Source: Nemophila menziesii (taxonomy: Eukaryota; Streptophyta; Magnoliopsida; Boraginales; Hydrophyllaceae). Taken from it: DNA of 64,000 nucleotides. Where the stretch lies: NCBI GenBank assembly GCA_029959085.1, contig JARWIR010000016.1, positions 24,871,499 through 24,935,498 of the forward strand. Reading direction: 5' to 3'. Positions 45,140 through 57,360 of this stretch are shown one piece after another. Under the pieces are notes generated by a model that had not been told where the DNA came from, searched no databases, and saw nothing but the letters and a program-made list of their open reading frames with translations. Each line of letters opens with the position of its first letter. The first letter of the stretch is position 1. Position numbers and translations under genes: made by a program.

Positions 45140-46550
45140 GCTGTAACTCAATTTTCTTTATTTTATTTTTATCCCATCTCTTTTCGTTACATAACCATTA
45201 GGAGCCTCATCCATTCTTTCATCTTCATTACTTTCTTCCAGTAATATTCGATTATTGTGTGAAGTAGCATATTGGGTTAGGGTTAGAGTTTGATTTGGGG
45301 TTTTCTTTGGTCGGGTTGAAAGTGTTTTGTTTAGGAGAGAGTGTTTTGTTTTGGGTTGGAGAATAAGTGTGATGACTGAAGTCGACCTTTTTGCCAGGTG
45401 ATAGGGCCTAGTCAACTTCAGATTTTTTAATAGACCCAAAGAGAGTGAGAGGCCCACTATTAATTAAATTGTTTTCTTCAAGCCCAATAGAGAGAGTGGT
45501 TTTGGGATCTAGCTCATTCTTTATTTTTTTGTCCATATGTTTTCCAAACATATTATTTTCTAGTTAGATAAATCAAAAAAATTTAGTACATGTCCTTCAT
45601 TCTCGTACACTGCCTTCTCCTCATACTCTTTTATGTATTTTACCATTTTGTTTTCTTGCTTTGTTTTGTCCTTACCCATGGTACCAATTTCGTCCTTCTC
45701 TCTCTTTGTATCTCTCCAGGTGCACTCAGTTTGTGACTCACTGAGTTGATTTTATCTGAGTTAGTTTGTATCCATGGCCGTGAATACAAAGGTCGTCGGA
45801 GGTTTTTCAGTTGGATCAAGATCGATAGCTAGAAAGTCTTCCCATTCCATGTATCCATTTTCCAAGTCGTTTTTCCAATCGTATTTTGCTATTACACTCG
45901 TCTTCAGTGTGATCAATATGTTCACAAGCAAAGCAAAATTCTCATAATCTTTTGTAATTTACCATACTGGTGGGGCTTCTATTTTGCGAGATGTTGAAGG
46001 AGTAAATAGAAATTAGAGGTTGATTTATATTCCAATCTAATCGGACCCTGCAATAACTGATTTTCTTAAAGGATTTCACCAGAGGCGGCGGGAATTCTTT
46101 TACTTTTCCAAATCCTTCAGCTATGATTTCGACATTTTCCTTAAAGATATAGTTTTCAGTAAGTCCATGAATTTGGACCCTGAAAACCGTATTATTTTAG
46201 GTTAAAGCTAAATTTTCATTCTCTTTCCATTCTTGAATGAGGATATGCTTACCAGCTAAGTTCTATAGCCTCTTCGTAAAAATTATTTGGTAATCTTCAT
46301 CTGATTGACAGCCGATTAAGCAAGAGTTGAAACCAATTTTTTCTGTTGTTACTTCCTCACTTAGACCCAAATATCTGTTGATTGTTTTTCGGACGAAATT
46401 GAAGCTTACTGGCTTGTTATAGATAATTTTTTTAAGGAGTTTGGGTTTTTCAATAGTGTTGTATACTGAGTTGTGGACAGGCTTGAGGATTATTTTGCTC
46501 GGTTTTAGTTTATGTCGATTGAGGTTTGTTTGGTGTTGTTCCATTTTCAT
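45140..46550 (-). pseudogene. LINE ORF1, degenerate
   Basis: It starts at MKMEQHQTNLNRHKLKPSKI (46550) and contains further pieces ending in a zinc knuckle around 45935-45890 that reads CFACEHIDHTEDEC in the restored frame, matching CX2CX4HX4C. The later part (45457-45158) is Lys/Pro/Asn-rich and hydrophilic. It lies upstream of ORF2 as expected. Broken by frameshifts. Confidence 0.7.
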
Positions 46551-46640
46551 TAAGCAGTGTTTGTAATAGAAGAGGGTGGAAGAATCGAGGAAGAAAAGAG
46601 AAAAGGAAAGAAAGAAAGATAAAGGGAAGGTGAAGGGAAC

Positions 46641-47860
46641 AAACTGACCTGGAGAAGATTTTTGGAATCTAAAGATGGAGGGAGGTGGTGGATTTTTTGG
46701 TGGAAGGGGTGATTTTAGTGGTGGTTAGTGGTGGTGTGTTGAGAGAAAACTGGTGACTTGTTTTCATGGCCTATGCGGACAAAACGTTCTTTTTTAACTT
46801 TATTTCTCTTTGCTTTATTAATCAAAAGAATGATTTAACGCACTAGTATTTTTCACACATATTCTTATACTAACTGATTTCTCTTAGGATTAGAATAAAG
46901 CAAAAAAGACTAAAAAGAAGAGGATGAACTTTAATGATTTGAAGAGAAAAATAAATTATTATGAAATATCATATCATAAAAAATTAGACAATTTTTTATA
47001 AATGTGGAAAAGGAGAATTAAAAATTCAACACTATCAGGATGACCAATAGTGTAGTTAATTTTATATTATATGTTTTAAAATGTTGCAAAGCCGTCCCTA
47101 GCAGGAATCAATGGTGCAATAATTATAATAACATGCAAAAATTATAATAACATAATGTTATTATAAGACGCTGTAAGTGTTGTGATACATAACATGATGA
47201 CCAAAAGTGCAATTAACTCATATCATAACCCAAAATCAATAATCTTGACAAACCCAGCAGTTGATGGAATTAGATACCAAACAACCTTTATTTAAATTTT
47301 AAAAAAGTTGACTGAATTAAAAAAGAATATCAAACAGATAAATTAAGCTTAAGGGAAAATAAATTACTTATAAATTGGATAAGCAAAAACGTTAAGATGG
47401 CATTTTTTTATTTTTATTTTGCGGTGTGTACATGTAGCAATAGCGGCTGAGGTTAAAATTGAGTTTTTAAAAAAAAGTTTTGTTTTGTTTTATTTTTATT
47501 TTTTCCCTCCCTCCCTCTTTCTCCATATATTTACTTCTCTTTTATTTACTCAAGGAAGTCTATCCACTATACATCTACACTAAACATAAAGGAAAAACAT
47601 TGATGTTAAGCTATACATTCAGCTAATAATAAACTTTGTTTACTAATAATGCATGCCTTTAATTGGAGACAAAATACACACATGCTCAAATACATCAGTA
47701 AACTTACATATTTTATGATACACAACTCACCAACACAAGCTTCAAAACAACAAAAAACAATACTCAATTTCATTTTCATTTTCCATTAAAGCAAGTCTAA
47801 AATTTTAGTGCCGTTGAAGTCCGCGATCGTGCAATTCAAACATCGGTATTTTAGAGCAAA
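46641..47860. other. Intergenic AT-rich DNA
   Basis: No gene recognised. 46600-46740 has purine-rich sequence that may be LINE 5' leader. 47480-47560 has CT/T-rich tracts. A short open stretch on the minus strand at about 47860-47787 (FALKYRCLNCTIADFNGTKI) abuts the MITE that follows and could be an exon remnant. Confidence 0.4.
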
Positions 47861-48656
47861 GGCTAAGTCCAATAGGATCCCAATTGTAGCAAAAAGCTAC
47901 AATTGGGAGTTGAACAATGCAAAAATCAGCTCCAACAGGTTCCCAATTCTGGCTATAGCCAGAATAGGGAACCCGATTTTTAGTAAATGTTACTACATGT
48001 GGCTAACCCCAATCTCATCCCCAATTTAATTTTTTAATATTTTATATCATTTTCACAAACCCCCAGACAACTTAATCCCAAAAATCTATTTTATTAATTT
48101 AATACATATTTACAATAAAACATCGTAATTAATCTACTTATATTATTAATTATTTTATTATTTGAATATTAATGACTTCGATTATATTTTTTGGATAAAA
48201 TTTGAAAAACTAATACTTTTAAGATTCCCGTGTAGAAATAAATAATAGACATATTATTATAAAAAATATTACTTTAAATAATAACTATGTTTAAATATTT
48301 TTAGTAATATTTAATAAAAAACTAATATTAAATATATTAATTTTAATTTCAAATATTTGTATATAAATTAAAAATAATAATATACATAAAAACATATAAA
48401 TAATTATAAATTATTTAAAATAGAAATATTATTAAAATAAATTTAAAATAAGATTGGGAGGTTGAAATTAAAAACATATAAATAATTATAAATTATCTAA
48501 AATAGAAATATTATTAAAATAAATTTAAAATAAGATTCGGAGGTTGAAATAGGGGAGTTGTTGGAGTAAAACTGTTTTCAAAGTTGCTATTTGAAAGAAA
48601 TACCCTGTTTGACTCCCAATTCTAGCTTTTTAATCGGGTAGCTGTTGGACTTAGCC
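47861..48656. mobile_element. MITE with GGCTAAGTCCAA ends, 796 bp, with internal hairpins
   Basis: Inverted ends GGCTAAGTCCAATAG and CTGTTGGACTTAGCC. Near the left end two perfect or near-perfect hairpins follow each other: CCCAATTGTAGC with its complement after AAAAA (about 47880-47908), and a TTCCCAATTCTGGC/GCCAGAATAGGGAA palindrome (about 47940-47972). An 80-bp segment is tandemly duplicated at about 48387-48548. Flanking TAA on the right and TTT on the left (read on the same strand, AAA) leave the target duplication unresolved; a PIF/Harbinger-like origin is possible. Confidence 0.7.
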
Positions 48657-51500
48657 TAAGAACCCTTAACAGAAAAAAACTCCAAAAACTTGCTCAAGGC
48701 ATTTATGTCCAACCTGAGAGAATAACCCACATGTGATTGAGTTTGACCATGACAATTTAACACAATACATGATAAAAGAGTTTTTTTTGCCTTTGGCTTT
48801 AACTTTCAAAGTAATTGGCAATTTAGCACATTCTGAAAATTAATTGCGAGTGTAGCACCCGGGCGGAAGTCAAATTTCCGCCCCTCTAAGAAGGGCTGAG
48901 TCAACAAATCCGCCCTTAGTTAAAATGCGGATTAAGAAAGGGACGGACTCCCGTTATCCGCCCCTAGTACAAATTAAAAAAAAAAAAATTTTAAGTAGGG
49001 GCGGCATGTTGACCTCCGCCCCTAGTTCATTTACCTGCCGCCAAGAGGGCGGCAACAAATACTCCGCCCCTAGTACAAAAAAAAACAGAAATTTTTTTAC
49101 CCTATTTTATCCCCCTTTTATCTTCCTCAACCCTAACCAAATACCCATTTCTGAAATTTTCAACCCACCCACCCCCTTCCTTGCTCTTCTACAATCACAA
49201 CCATCACAAATTCAAAAAATATTTCATCAAAGAGTTGCACATCTCATAATAGAGGTAATGATTCTATCCTTTTTTCATTATTATTTAAATGTTTTATTAG
49301 TTAAAAAAATTAGGTTATTGATTCATATAAGAGTAATTAATTATAGGATTTTGCTACTTAAATTGAGTAATTTAGAGTTGCTCTTATTTATTGTTTACGA
49401 TTTTGTATTGATTTGGTGATGTTTATTGGGTTTTTAGGTAAAAATGAATTTCAGGTGGTTATGTTTTAATGGTGGAGATCTTGTTCGAAGTGGAAGTGGC
49501 GTTGTTGAGTATAACGGGGGAGATTGTAATGCTTTTATGACCGGAGGTGATATTGGTCTACTTGGTTTAAAAAAAGCCGTTTGTGCGAAATGCAAGTGGA
49601 ACGAAAACGAGGTTATATTCGATTTTATATGGCGATGTCCGATTTCGTCAAACCCTCCACGGTTTCATGCTTTATTAGTAGGGGAGGACACGATAAATGC
49701 GATGATAGGTGGGGCGAAAAACGGACAATACCATGCTATCGAAATTTATGTCGACATTAAAGAAATTCGTAAAACTCAAGCGTCCACTTCTCGTGAGAAG
49801 GTTCAAAAGAAAAATTATGAGCGCGATAATACATCCACACCTCTTGAGCCGATTCGCGAGACAATTCGCGGATATGATGGTGAAAATAGAAGCGATAGTG
49901 AGACCGAATCGGAGGCATCCGATGAAGAGGGTTATCATATTCCTAGCGATGAGAATGAGCAAAGTGGTAAAGACGACAATGACGATGAAGATGACGAATT
50001 GTTCTAATCCAACAAAATACAATTTTGGTCCTCTTGATATGAGCGAAAATGTTGAATGTCATGATTGGGAAAAGAGTCAACCATCTTCCATGGTGAAAGG
50101 ACTTAATCTTACGTTGGGTGAGCGATACGTTTCTAGGCGTGCTCTATTGTTGGATGTTTGTAGGTGGCACCTAAAAAATCACAAGGAGTGTAAAACGGAA
50201 AGGACGAATAATAAATACGTTACACGCGTTTGTGTACATGCTAAAGATGGGTGTGGATTTTATATTCGAGGTACTTTTAGTCGTAGTAGTAATGAATGGA
50301 CAATTACTATAGGTCCCTATTTTGAAAGTAAATTGTACAATTGGTCCCTAATTTGTACGCAATTTGCACTATAGGTCCCTAATTAATCACAAATTGCACT
50401 ATAAGTCCCTAAATTTAGCCAATTGCATAAAGTGCCCCTACACAAGTAAAATTGCAAAAACAGTCCCTACATTAACCAATTACACTATGGTCCTTATAAT
50501 TTCAACTAAATGTAATAAAACCCCCTAATTTTAGATAATTAAACTTTAGGTCCCTAAATTAAATAAATTTTACAGTAATTCATTCTAAAATCCGAAATGC
50601 ACTATAGATTAGATTGGAAAAATTGCACTATAGGTCCTTATATCATCAAAAATTTAAAAAAAAAACCACAAAAACAAAATTAGAAACCCTAACCTTTTAA
50701 TTTAGGATGTAGAGATGGTGGAGATGTTTCCGTTAAGGCAGCAGCGGCGGTTCGGCAGCGGTTGTTCGGCGGCAGGGCAGTAGGGCGGCGGAGGGCAGAG
50801 GAGGATAGGGATTGAGTAATTTCCGAAATGGGAAAAAAATGTTGCAGCGGTTTTGATATAAACAGAAGGGGCGGAAACCCGATATCCGCCCCCCTATTTC
50901 ATAATTTTTGTACTAAGGGCGGATAGATTCTTTCCGCCCTCCTGGCGGTAACTAAATGCACTAGGGGCGGAAGTCAACATTCCGCCCCTTCTTAGAATTA
51001 ATTTTTTTTAATTAGTACTGGGGGCGGATATCGGGAGTCCGCCCCTTCTCTTAATTCGTATTTTAACTACGGGCGGTTTTGTTGACTCCGCCCATCTAAT
51101 AGGGGCGGAATTTTGACTTCCGCCCAGGTGCTAGTCCGGCAATTATTTTCCAATGTGTGCTAAATTGCCAATTTCTTTGAAATCAAAAGCTAAAGGCAAA
51201 AAAAACTCATGATAAAAACAAAACGCTGACAACAAAAGAATGAGATAGTATACACAATTAAAGACTAAAGAAAACACAAAATTCTTAAAATTAAAATAAA
51301 ACCGAGCATACCTTTTGGATAGAAAAGGCCATGTGATCAGAACCAATTTCGATTGGATCACTCTCACCCATTTAAATGTTCGTCACAGTGGAAGGACGGA
51401 GTATACAACCTTAACAACGTGAGGAAATATTAGAGAGCTTGAGAGTAAGGAAAATGGAGAGAATTTCTTCTGCAAGCAAAGGTTAACATGAAGAAGAAGG
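48657..51500 (-). CDS. Possible first exons of an unidentified minus-strand gene, split by the MULE
   Basis: On the minus strand a T-rich leader is followed by ATG at 51371 and 20 open codons (MGESDPIEIGSDHMAFSIQK) ending at a clean donor CAAAAG/GTATGC (51312). The MULE at 48778-51208 lies in the apparent intron. Beyond it, an acceptor TTCTCTCAG/GTTGGA at 48713 opens in phase with VGHKCLEQVFGVFSVKGSL, which then meets the MITE at 48656. I do not recognise the product. Phase agreement and splice signals favour a real gene, but the peptides are short and unassigned. Only 51312-51371 and 48657-48713 are proposed as coding. Confidence 0.3.
49444..50310 (+). pseudogene. MULE transposase N-terminal region, truncated
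   Basis: Frame 49444-50007 (187 residues) starts MNFRWLCFNGGDLVRSGSG, has a ubiquitin-like/N-terminal fold region typical of MURA proteins and ends in an acidic stretch (GYHIPSDENEQSGKDDNDDE). After a frameshift at about 50005 the frame continues in 50010-50310 with NFGPLDMSENVECHDWEK, LTLGERYVSRRALLLDVC and CVHAKDGCGFYIRGTF, matching the zinc-containing DNA-binding domain of plant MuDR transposases. The next residues run into the TATAGGTCCC repeats. The catalytic domain and the SWIM zinc finger are missing. Confidence 0.78.
50310..50660. repeat. Degenerate TATAGGTCCCTAA repeats
   Basis: The phrase TTGCACTATAGGTCCCTAA and close variants recur about eight times at 30-40 bp spacing. It replaces the missing transposase region of the MULE. 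The same phrase also appears once in intron 1 of LLG copy C (about 62018). Confidence 0.75.
50700..50830. other. GC-rich captured or leader segment inside the MULE
   Basis: A GGCAGCGG/GGCGGCAG-rich stretch differs from the rest of the element. It could be a short captured host sequence or leader of an antisense transcript. No reading frame is convincing. Confidence 0.3.
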
Positions 51501-51946
51501 AACAAAAGAAAAAGAAAAGACACTTCTTCAAATTTTTTTACTAAGAATAAAGTCCCTTCCATGTGTTGACTTTTGTTTTTTTTTAACATATTTTAAGGAT
51601 TTACAAAAATGCCCTTCAATTTAAAAAGAAAATCTCAGGAAATTAAAATCTTAGATAATGATTTGTCACTTTTAAAACCTTAAAAACTTTAAAACACAGA
51701 AGTCAACACACAAAAGTCAAATATTAGAACACTAGTTACTCACGGGTGTATTTTTCCAAAAAAGGATCACTTTGATCTTTGCAAATCATGGACCCAGTGT
51801 ATTCGATTTTAGAGTCGAAAAGCAAATAAGGAGAAACATGTTTAATTTTTATAAAATTAACATGCTCTAAACTTTTAAAACAACGATAATACATAGAAGT
51901 AGAAAAAATAACAAAAAAACATCAACATTAAATGAATTAAATGAAT

Positions 51947-52029
51947 GAATCCAGGTGGATTTGAACCACCATCACATCAAATGAAAGACATTTGAGCGCT
52001 CTTCCATTTCCATTTTGAGCTATAGATTC
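51947..52029 (-). pseudogene. tRNA-like sequence, possibly a degenerate tRNA gene
   Basis: On the minus strand the ends GAATCTA and TGGATTC pair over 7 bp. A D-arm stem GCTC/GAGC encloses an expanded loop with a duplicated ATGGAA. A strong anticodon-arm stem (TCAAATG/CATTTGA) and a perfect T-arm (GGTGG TTCAAAT CCACC) follow. 83 nt in total. Loop sizes of the D and anticodon arms are abnormal and no T-run terminator follows, so the anticodon cannot be assigned with confidence (CTT is one reading). Probably a pseudo-tRNA. Confidence 0.5.
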
Positions 52030-52599
52030 TCGTAAGGAATAAAAGAAACTATTCAATAAATACCCTTCTACAAAACAATGTGCCCCGCCCCTCTTCCTAT
52101 ATGTGATTTATATGAGTTCTCCATCTATCATATTAAGCATAATATCCACGAATTAAATATCTACAGCAATAAATATCTCCCTGAAATAATATATTAATAA
52201 CACATATATAATGAATTATTAAAGCAAAGAGAATAAGACAAATTATCCAAAAATATTGAATGAACTTTGAACAAATAATTTTTGCGAAGTATACAAATTG
52301 TCTTTTATGAAAAGAACTCAACAAATTCCCAGAACAAGTTTAACAAGGACATAAAAAGATCATAAATATTTATATTCAATCAGTTGGCCGAACATTTAAA
52401 AACTGAGACCCTTAGTCTATGAAGGTTACAGCATAATTCATTTGTTGATGACGTCTCAAGAACAACGCTGACTCATATTACAATCCTCCTCAATGACAAT
52501 TATGATAACAACTTAAAATAAATAACTCACAAGTTAACTAATAAATTAGTGAAATTGATTTAATCAAATTATACACATGGAATGAATTTGAGATGAATT

Positions 52600-54020
52600 C
52601 AACAAACCAACTATACTTGATTATACTTGATTAGTAGATTCATTAGACACAAACATGTAGATGAAGGTGTTAGGCGTATATTGTTTTGCAATTGTTCCAT
52701 TACAATCCACCTGAGAATTGTAACTTTGTGTGGCATTTTGGATGAGATAATAACACTATCGAGAAAGCAATTTAAGAGTATTGTAATATTTTGATAAACC
52801 AACTAGTTAAATAATTAATAAAATAGATAAGAGATGTCATTCAATAAACAAGCAAAAGATAAGTTATTCATTGATGAATTTAAAAAACTTAACCATCAAT
52901 AGTGTCAAAAGATTTATCTATGCAATATAAGTTTTATAACATTTATTTTATACTGGAGAATTGAGACGATATGCCTTGTAAACAAAGAATTAATAGTGAG
53001 TTAGTAACATCCATGAAAGTTATTAAGATCTTAATTTGATATATGCAAAATTGAGTAGAAAAATAGATCATGGTACCTCTTGATTGGTGTACAATTGAAG
53101 TGGGGGCATTCCAGAAAAACGATGTGTTTGCTTGATCCAATCGAACTTGTTAAAGATAGAAGCATTCTGTTGCATGTCGCATGAATAATGGACAAAAAAA
53201 TAAAAAATAAAATAAGACACAAGGCACCGACACAGGAGGAGAGCCGAGCAGTACCCCGTGCCATCTCCTCCACAACACAAAATATGATTTTATTAGGTTA
53301 TTTTGACCTGCCATGTGAGCTCACCCGACATGGCAAAGGTCGATATAGACAACAATATTTCAAACAAATACCGCACAATACCACATCATTGTCCATCCCT
53401 CATTCTTTCGTACTACATATATGTAAAATCATTATTTCACAACATCTGATCTATTCTTTTCCGGTCAAGAAATTCTTGAACAGCATCACCAGCGCCAAGC
53501 AAGCAAATGATCGGCACCGTTAAGATCTACAGCATTTTACAACGAGCCAGATAAACAAAGCTCCAACGGTTTCCAGATCTGAAAATGAAAAGAATAGATT
53601 TAGGAGAAGAAATAATACATGATCCTGATAAGAATAATATTAATAAATGAAAAAAACTAGACCTTCAAATCCATCGGAAAGAAATGAACGGGAGAAGCAG
53701 ATCAAGCGGATTGAATCAATAGCCTTTGTCTTCATGGTTAATCTCAGCAACTAGCATGACCGAGTACCGTTGAACTACACGATCTGATACGAAACAAAGG
53801 AAATGAACGAAACCTTCGACCTAATTGAACGGAAACTAATTAACGGGAAGAAAATAAACGGCTCGCAGAACCATTCCGAAGCCATACTCTATGTATAGAT
53901 CGAGATACGATCTAATCAAATATGTAACCAGATTTTAAAGAAATGGAATAGCAATGAGTAGATCTGACAAAAACGCAGAGCTCCAAAGGCTTTCGGAAAT
54001 GAAAATGGTCTGGTATATTT
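52600..54020 (-). other. Possible multi-exon transcribed region, product unknown
   Basis: Minus-strand signs of a transcript: a TATA-like AATAAATA near 54045, a leader containing a 37-codon open frame (MASEWFCEPFIFFPLIS, about 53893), then ATG with MKTKAIDSIRLICFSRSFLS ending at a GT donor (about 53735-53665), and AG acceptors at about 53582, 53160 and 52720 before open stretches such as NASIFNKFDWIKQTHRFSG and VDCNGTIAKQYTPNTFIYMF. None is a family I recognise and no continuous protein could be built. It may be a non-coding RNA gene, a decayed gene or chance. Confidence 0.22.
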
Positions 54021-54059
54021 TGGGGAATGGCGTGTATTTATTGACGTGTAGATATAATC

Positions 54060-56040
54060 TAACGGCTGAGATTAAACGAAGGAGAAGGTTCCGGAATCTC
54101 CTCCAATGAAAGGGCCACGTAGTCCAACATGGTTGTCAGTTGTCACGCTTGCTGAGTCGGTCTCCCCTTACGTATCTTTCTTAATTTAAGCCATAAATTT
54201 GAAAAAGAAAATATTAACCCGAGAACATTTTAACTTTTTCAAACAACCCTATAACAACAAGTAATATACCCTTTGAAAAAAAAAAAAAAAAAAAGTAATA
54301 TACCCGCACTTCCTTTATTCTTGAACAAAAATCACATACTAAAATTTTAAAAGTTTATTAAAAAAAAAAAGTAAGATTTCCGTCCAATATTGGATGGTCC
54401 AATATTCATATCGCAACCATCGATTATTATAACAAAACACATGGTATTAGATTAATGAGTTAGTTACTTTTGTAAGTTTAAAACTTATGGTAGGTGTATT
54501 AATATGATTGGTGTAGGATCATCCAATATTAGATGGAAGAATTTTCCTTAAAAAAGGAATATGACCAATAACAAAAACATATACGAATCAAATCATCAAA
54601 TTAATTACTAACACTAATTTGGAATATTGGAAACATTATGAAAAAATCTCATAAACACTATCAAATTTTTTAGAATTTTTCTAAATAAAAAGAAGTATAT
54701 AACCAAAAATGTTAAAATATAACTTAACAAAAAAATTAGAAGTTTCACTGAAAACCACTTGAATATTAATGAGTTTAAATAGCTTGATTAACAAGAGACC
54801 CTTTTAAGTCTATTTGGAACAAAAAAACACTTTTGAGCAGCCTTGAAACAACACTATTAAACATCACTAGTATCGAAAAACTCCGCGTAGTTTCCATCCT
54901 CTTAATGGTTGTGCTTATTCTAATTATTTTGCGTATGATATTGATGTTTAGGCTCGGTTTGCTTTAGAGAAAGAGGTGCTTATCAATGTATGATGTGTTA
55001 TTAAATGAGGATACAATTGTAGCCACTCCAATATAACATTAGAATTATTCAGAATTTCGCCAACACACAAGGAACATTATCACTACTAAATTGATCAATG
55101 GTCACAACCTTCTCCGTCTTTCACTTAATCACATTTGTTTGATCTTATCTAACCCCCTTTATTCCCTCACCTTCAAAAATCTCTAAATTTCACTTTCATG
55201 TCCTTATACTATGCAAAACGCGAGTGTTGTAGTACAAGAAACCAGATCTTTTTCATGCATTTCATTAAACAACAGTACAGTGTGGAGTGGTCAACTATTA
55301 ATTTCCATGAGAAAGAACTAATAAAACCTGAAAATAATGAAACTAAGACCTAAAACTTATATATTGACCAACTACCAACATCAAACAAGTCGAACAAAAA
55401 AACACCAATTATAATCCAATGATGCTTCTTTAATCTCTGCTACCAATAAGAGTTCTAGTTTGAGCATTGGTTTTCCTTAAGGTCTGAAGTTGAAGAGAGG
55501 AGGTAAATGATGGCTATTGGGAATTTTAGTGATGGAGTTTATCAAAACTCTCGAGCAAAATATTTATATCAATAAGAATCAAATGAAGAATCCCCTTAAA
55601 CAATTACTTCGCTGGTTTCCCTCTGTAAAACTTCCTTTGCTCTTATGTCCTTTATATTATCAACTAAGTCAATAGTCGTAGCAATCTTGTTGATGACTTT
55701 GATTTTATGATTTTATTTTAATGGTGGAGAACGAGCCTTGAATAGATGAGTGTGAAGTGTGTGTTTGGAGGTGATTATGGGTTTGAAGAGATAAAGAGGT
55801 TTTATGTTTTGTATTTTTCAGTAAAAATATGGTGATGTGGTGGATTATTAGGAATTTATGTTTTTTTTTCAAATTTTATGTTTAATTAGATTAAGAATTC
55901 TATATAATTAAATATTTTGGGATTTTTATTGTATTCAAACTAACTTATGACTAGAATCTAGAGACACTGTAAAAATGGTGACCCTTTAATAAGTTGATGT
56001 TGCACGAGGTTAAAAGGACATAATGTTTATAAAATTATAT
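54060..56040. other. AT-rich intergenic DNA
   Basis: No gene, element end or repeat of note. It contains poly(A) tracts (about 54275-54294 and 54358-54370). A short inverted pair TCCAATATTGGATG/CATCCAATATTAGATGG (about 54383-54530) hints at a small old foldback. Confidence 0.4.
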
Positions 56041-57360
56041 AAAATTATCAATATATGTGTGTTTGTTAACCAACCTAAGTTCTATAAGGGGTGATATGAT
56101 TATTATCAATTATAAATTATTTAGCGTAATCCATTTATTAGTTGAAAAAATCATTCAAGCAATTTATCGAATACTAGATGGTTAAGAAGGATCCATAACA
56201 TATAATAGAAGAATACAATCAAGGTAATATATCAATCACTTAACATACTAAAAGTAAAAGTGCAGGAAAAAAAGTGATCCACATCAATATATAGTGGTTC
56301 AGCTCCCGGAGGCTTAGTCCACTACCTAAGTTTATTTGGTCCTTAGGCATCGGAAGCTACTCCATTATTTTTTGCGTCACTTCAACCAATGTGGGAACAT
56401 AAATCCATTACAACCACTTAAGAAAATCAAAGCATTTTTTTGTATTATCGTAACACAAGGACTAAGTATAATAATAATATTCAAACCACTATTCAATCAT
56501 ATAAAGCCTTCTCTCGTGTCTTCATTGGATGAGGACTGACAAGTATCTCGATTCTAGTTTATGGAAGATTTCAATTCTAATATAGATCAAAAGGATAAAC
56601 TAGTATTTAAGATTTGGGTCTAACTTGCCTAACCATATACTCCTTAATGAGTGGATACGATGATTCATCTTAGAAAGAAAATATAAGATAATTACAAATA
56701 AGTTTTGAATTCTTCTAAACTTTTCTTGAAGATATGAACTTAATAGATTGATTAAAGGGGTTGAGGAGAGTTAATTTACCCCGAAATAGACTTTTTATTT
56801 GTAGTATACAAATAAATCCAACGATCAAGATTACATGGAAACATTTGGTAAAAATTTCAAGTATGGCACGGTGGATCGGTATTTTGACCTTGGTGGACAG
56901 TTGCTTCTTTTGGTGGACCGTGATTCCATATTTCCCATATAAGGTTTGGTGGGACAATCTGCTTAATTTCGGTGCCCTTCTCTCATTTATCTTAATGGGC
57001 CATATTTTGTCATTTGGTGGGGAGAGGTCTTTTGCTTCATGTTCCAAATATCGTATGGAGTTCGCCGACTTACATCGTAAACAAGTCACCCTTATAACTA
57101 GAATCGTCAATCGTCATTATAGAAAATTACTAGCAAGAGTTGAGTTATATCTCTCATCGTGTATTTTCTTCGTTCGCAAATTAATCTTTTATCTTAATTA
57201 TAATTTAGTTTATTTTATTTTCATTTTAATCCTTCTTAATTGGAAACCCAACAAATATTTATATAATATTTACTTTATGTCACTTGCAACTAAACCTCTC
57301 TCTCTTTTTATAAAACACCATCATAATTAACCCCATAGTCCCTATGAAAAACAATAAAAT
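56041..57360. other. Possible LTR fragment
   Basis: 56270-56350 contains TATAGTGGTTCAGCTCCCGG and GTCCACTACCTAAG, a phrase style often seen in Copia-type LTRs of plants, and the following kilobase lacks genes. No ends or target duplication were found, so this is a weak call. Confidence 0.25.

Larger units (their letters stand above)
40694..46640 (-). mobile_element. Nearly full-length L1-type LINE, degenerate
   Basis: About 6 kb on the minus strand in the order 5' leader, ORF1 with zinc knuckle, ORF2 with endonuclease, reverse transcriptase and a C-terminal RNase H. This matches plant L1 elements of the RNase H-bearing kind. Frameshifts and stops occur throughout. I could not define a poly(A) end or a target duplication; the 3' end may extend to about 40640. 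Confidence 0.85.
48778..51208 (+). mobile_element. Mutator-like element (MULE), 2.4 kb, internally deleted
   Basis: Long terminal inverted repeats (over 250 bp) start GAGTTTTTTTTGCCTTTGGC and include GC-rich repeats of the form GGGGCGGA...TCCGCCCC. The element is flanked by a perfect 9-bp duplication ATGATAAAA at 48769-48777 and 51209-51217. It holds the N-terminal part of a MuDR-type transposase and then non-coding repeats, with no DDE catalytic domain, so it is non-autonomous. The clean target duplication and well-paired arms suggest recent movement. Confidence 0.92.

Noticed and set aside
52440..52480. C/D-box snoRNA-like motifs (TTGATGACG followed by CGCTGACT)
   Set aside because: The boxes are too close together and no terminal stem or second box pair was found.
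56761..57330. 189-residue open frame
   Set aside because: It is aromatic- and Ile-rich with no domain I know, overlaps an equally long frame on the other strand, and lies in a possible LTR fragment.
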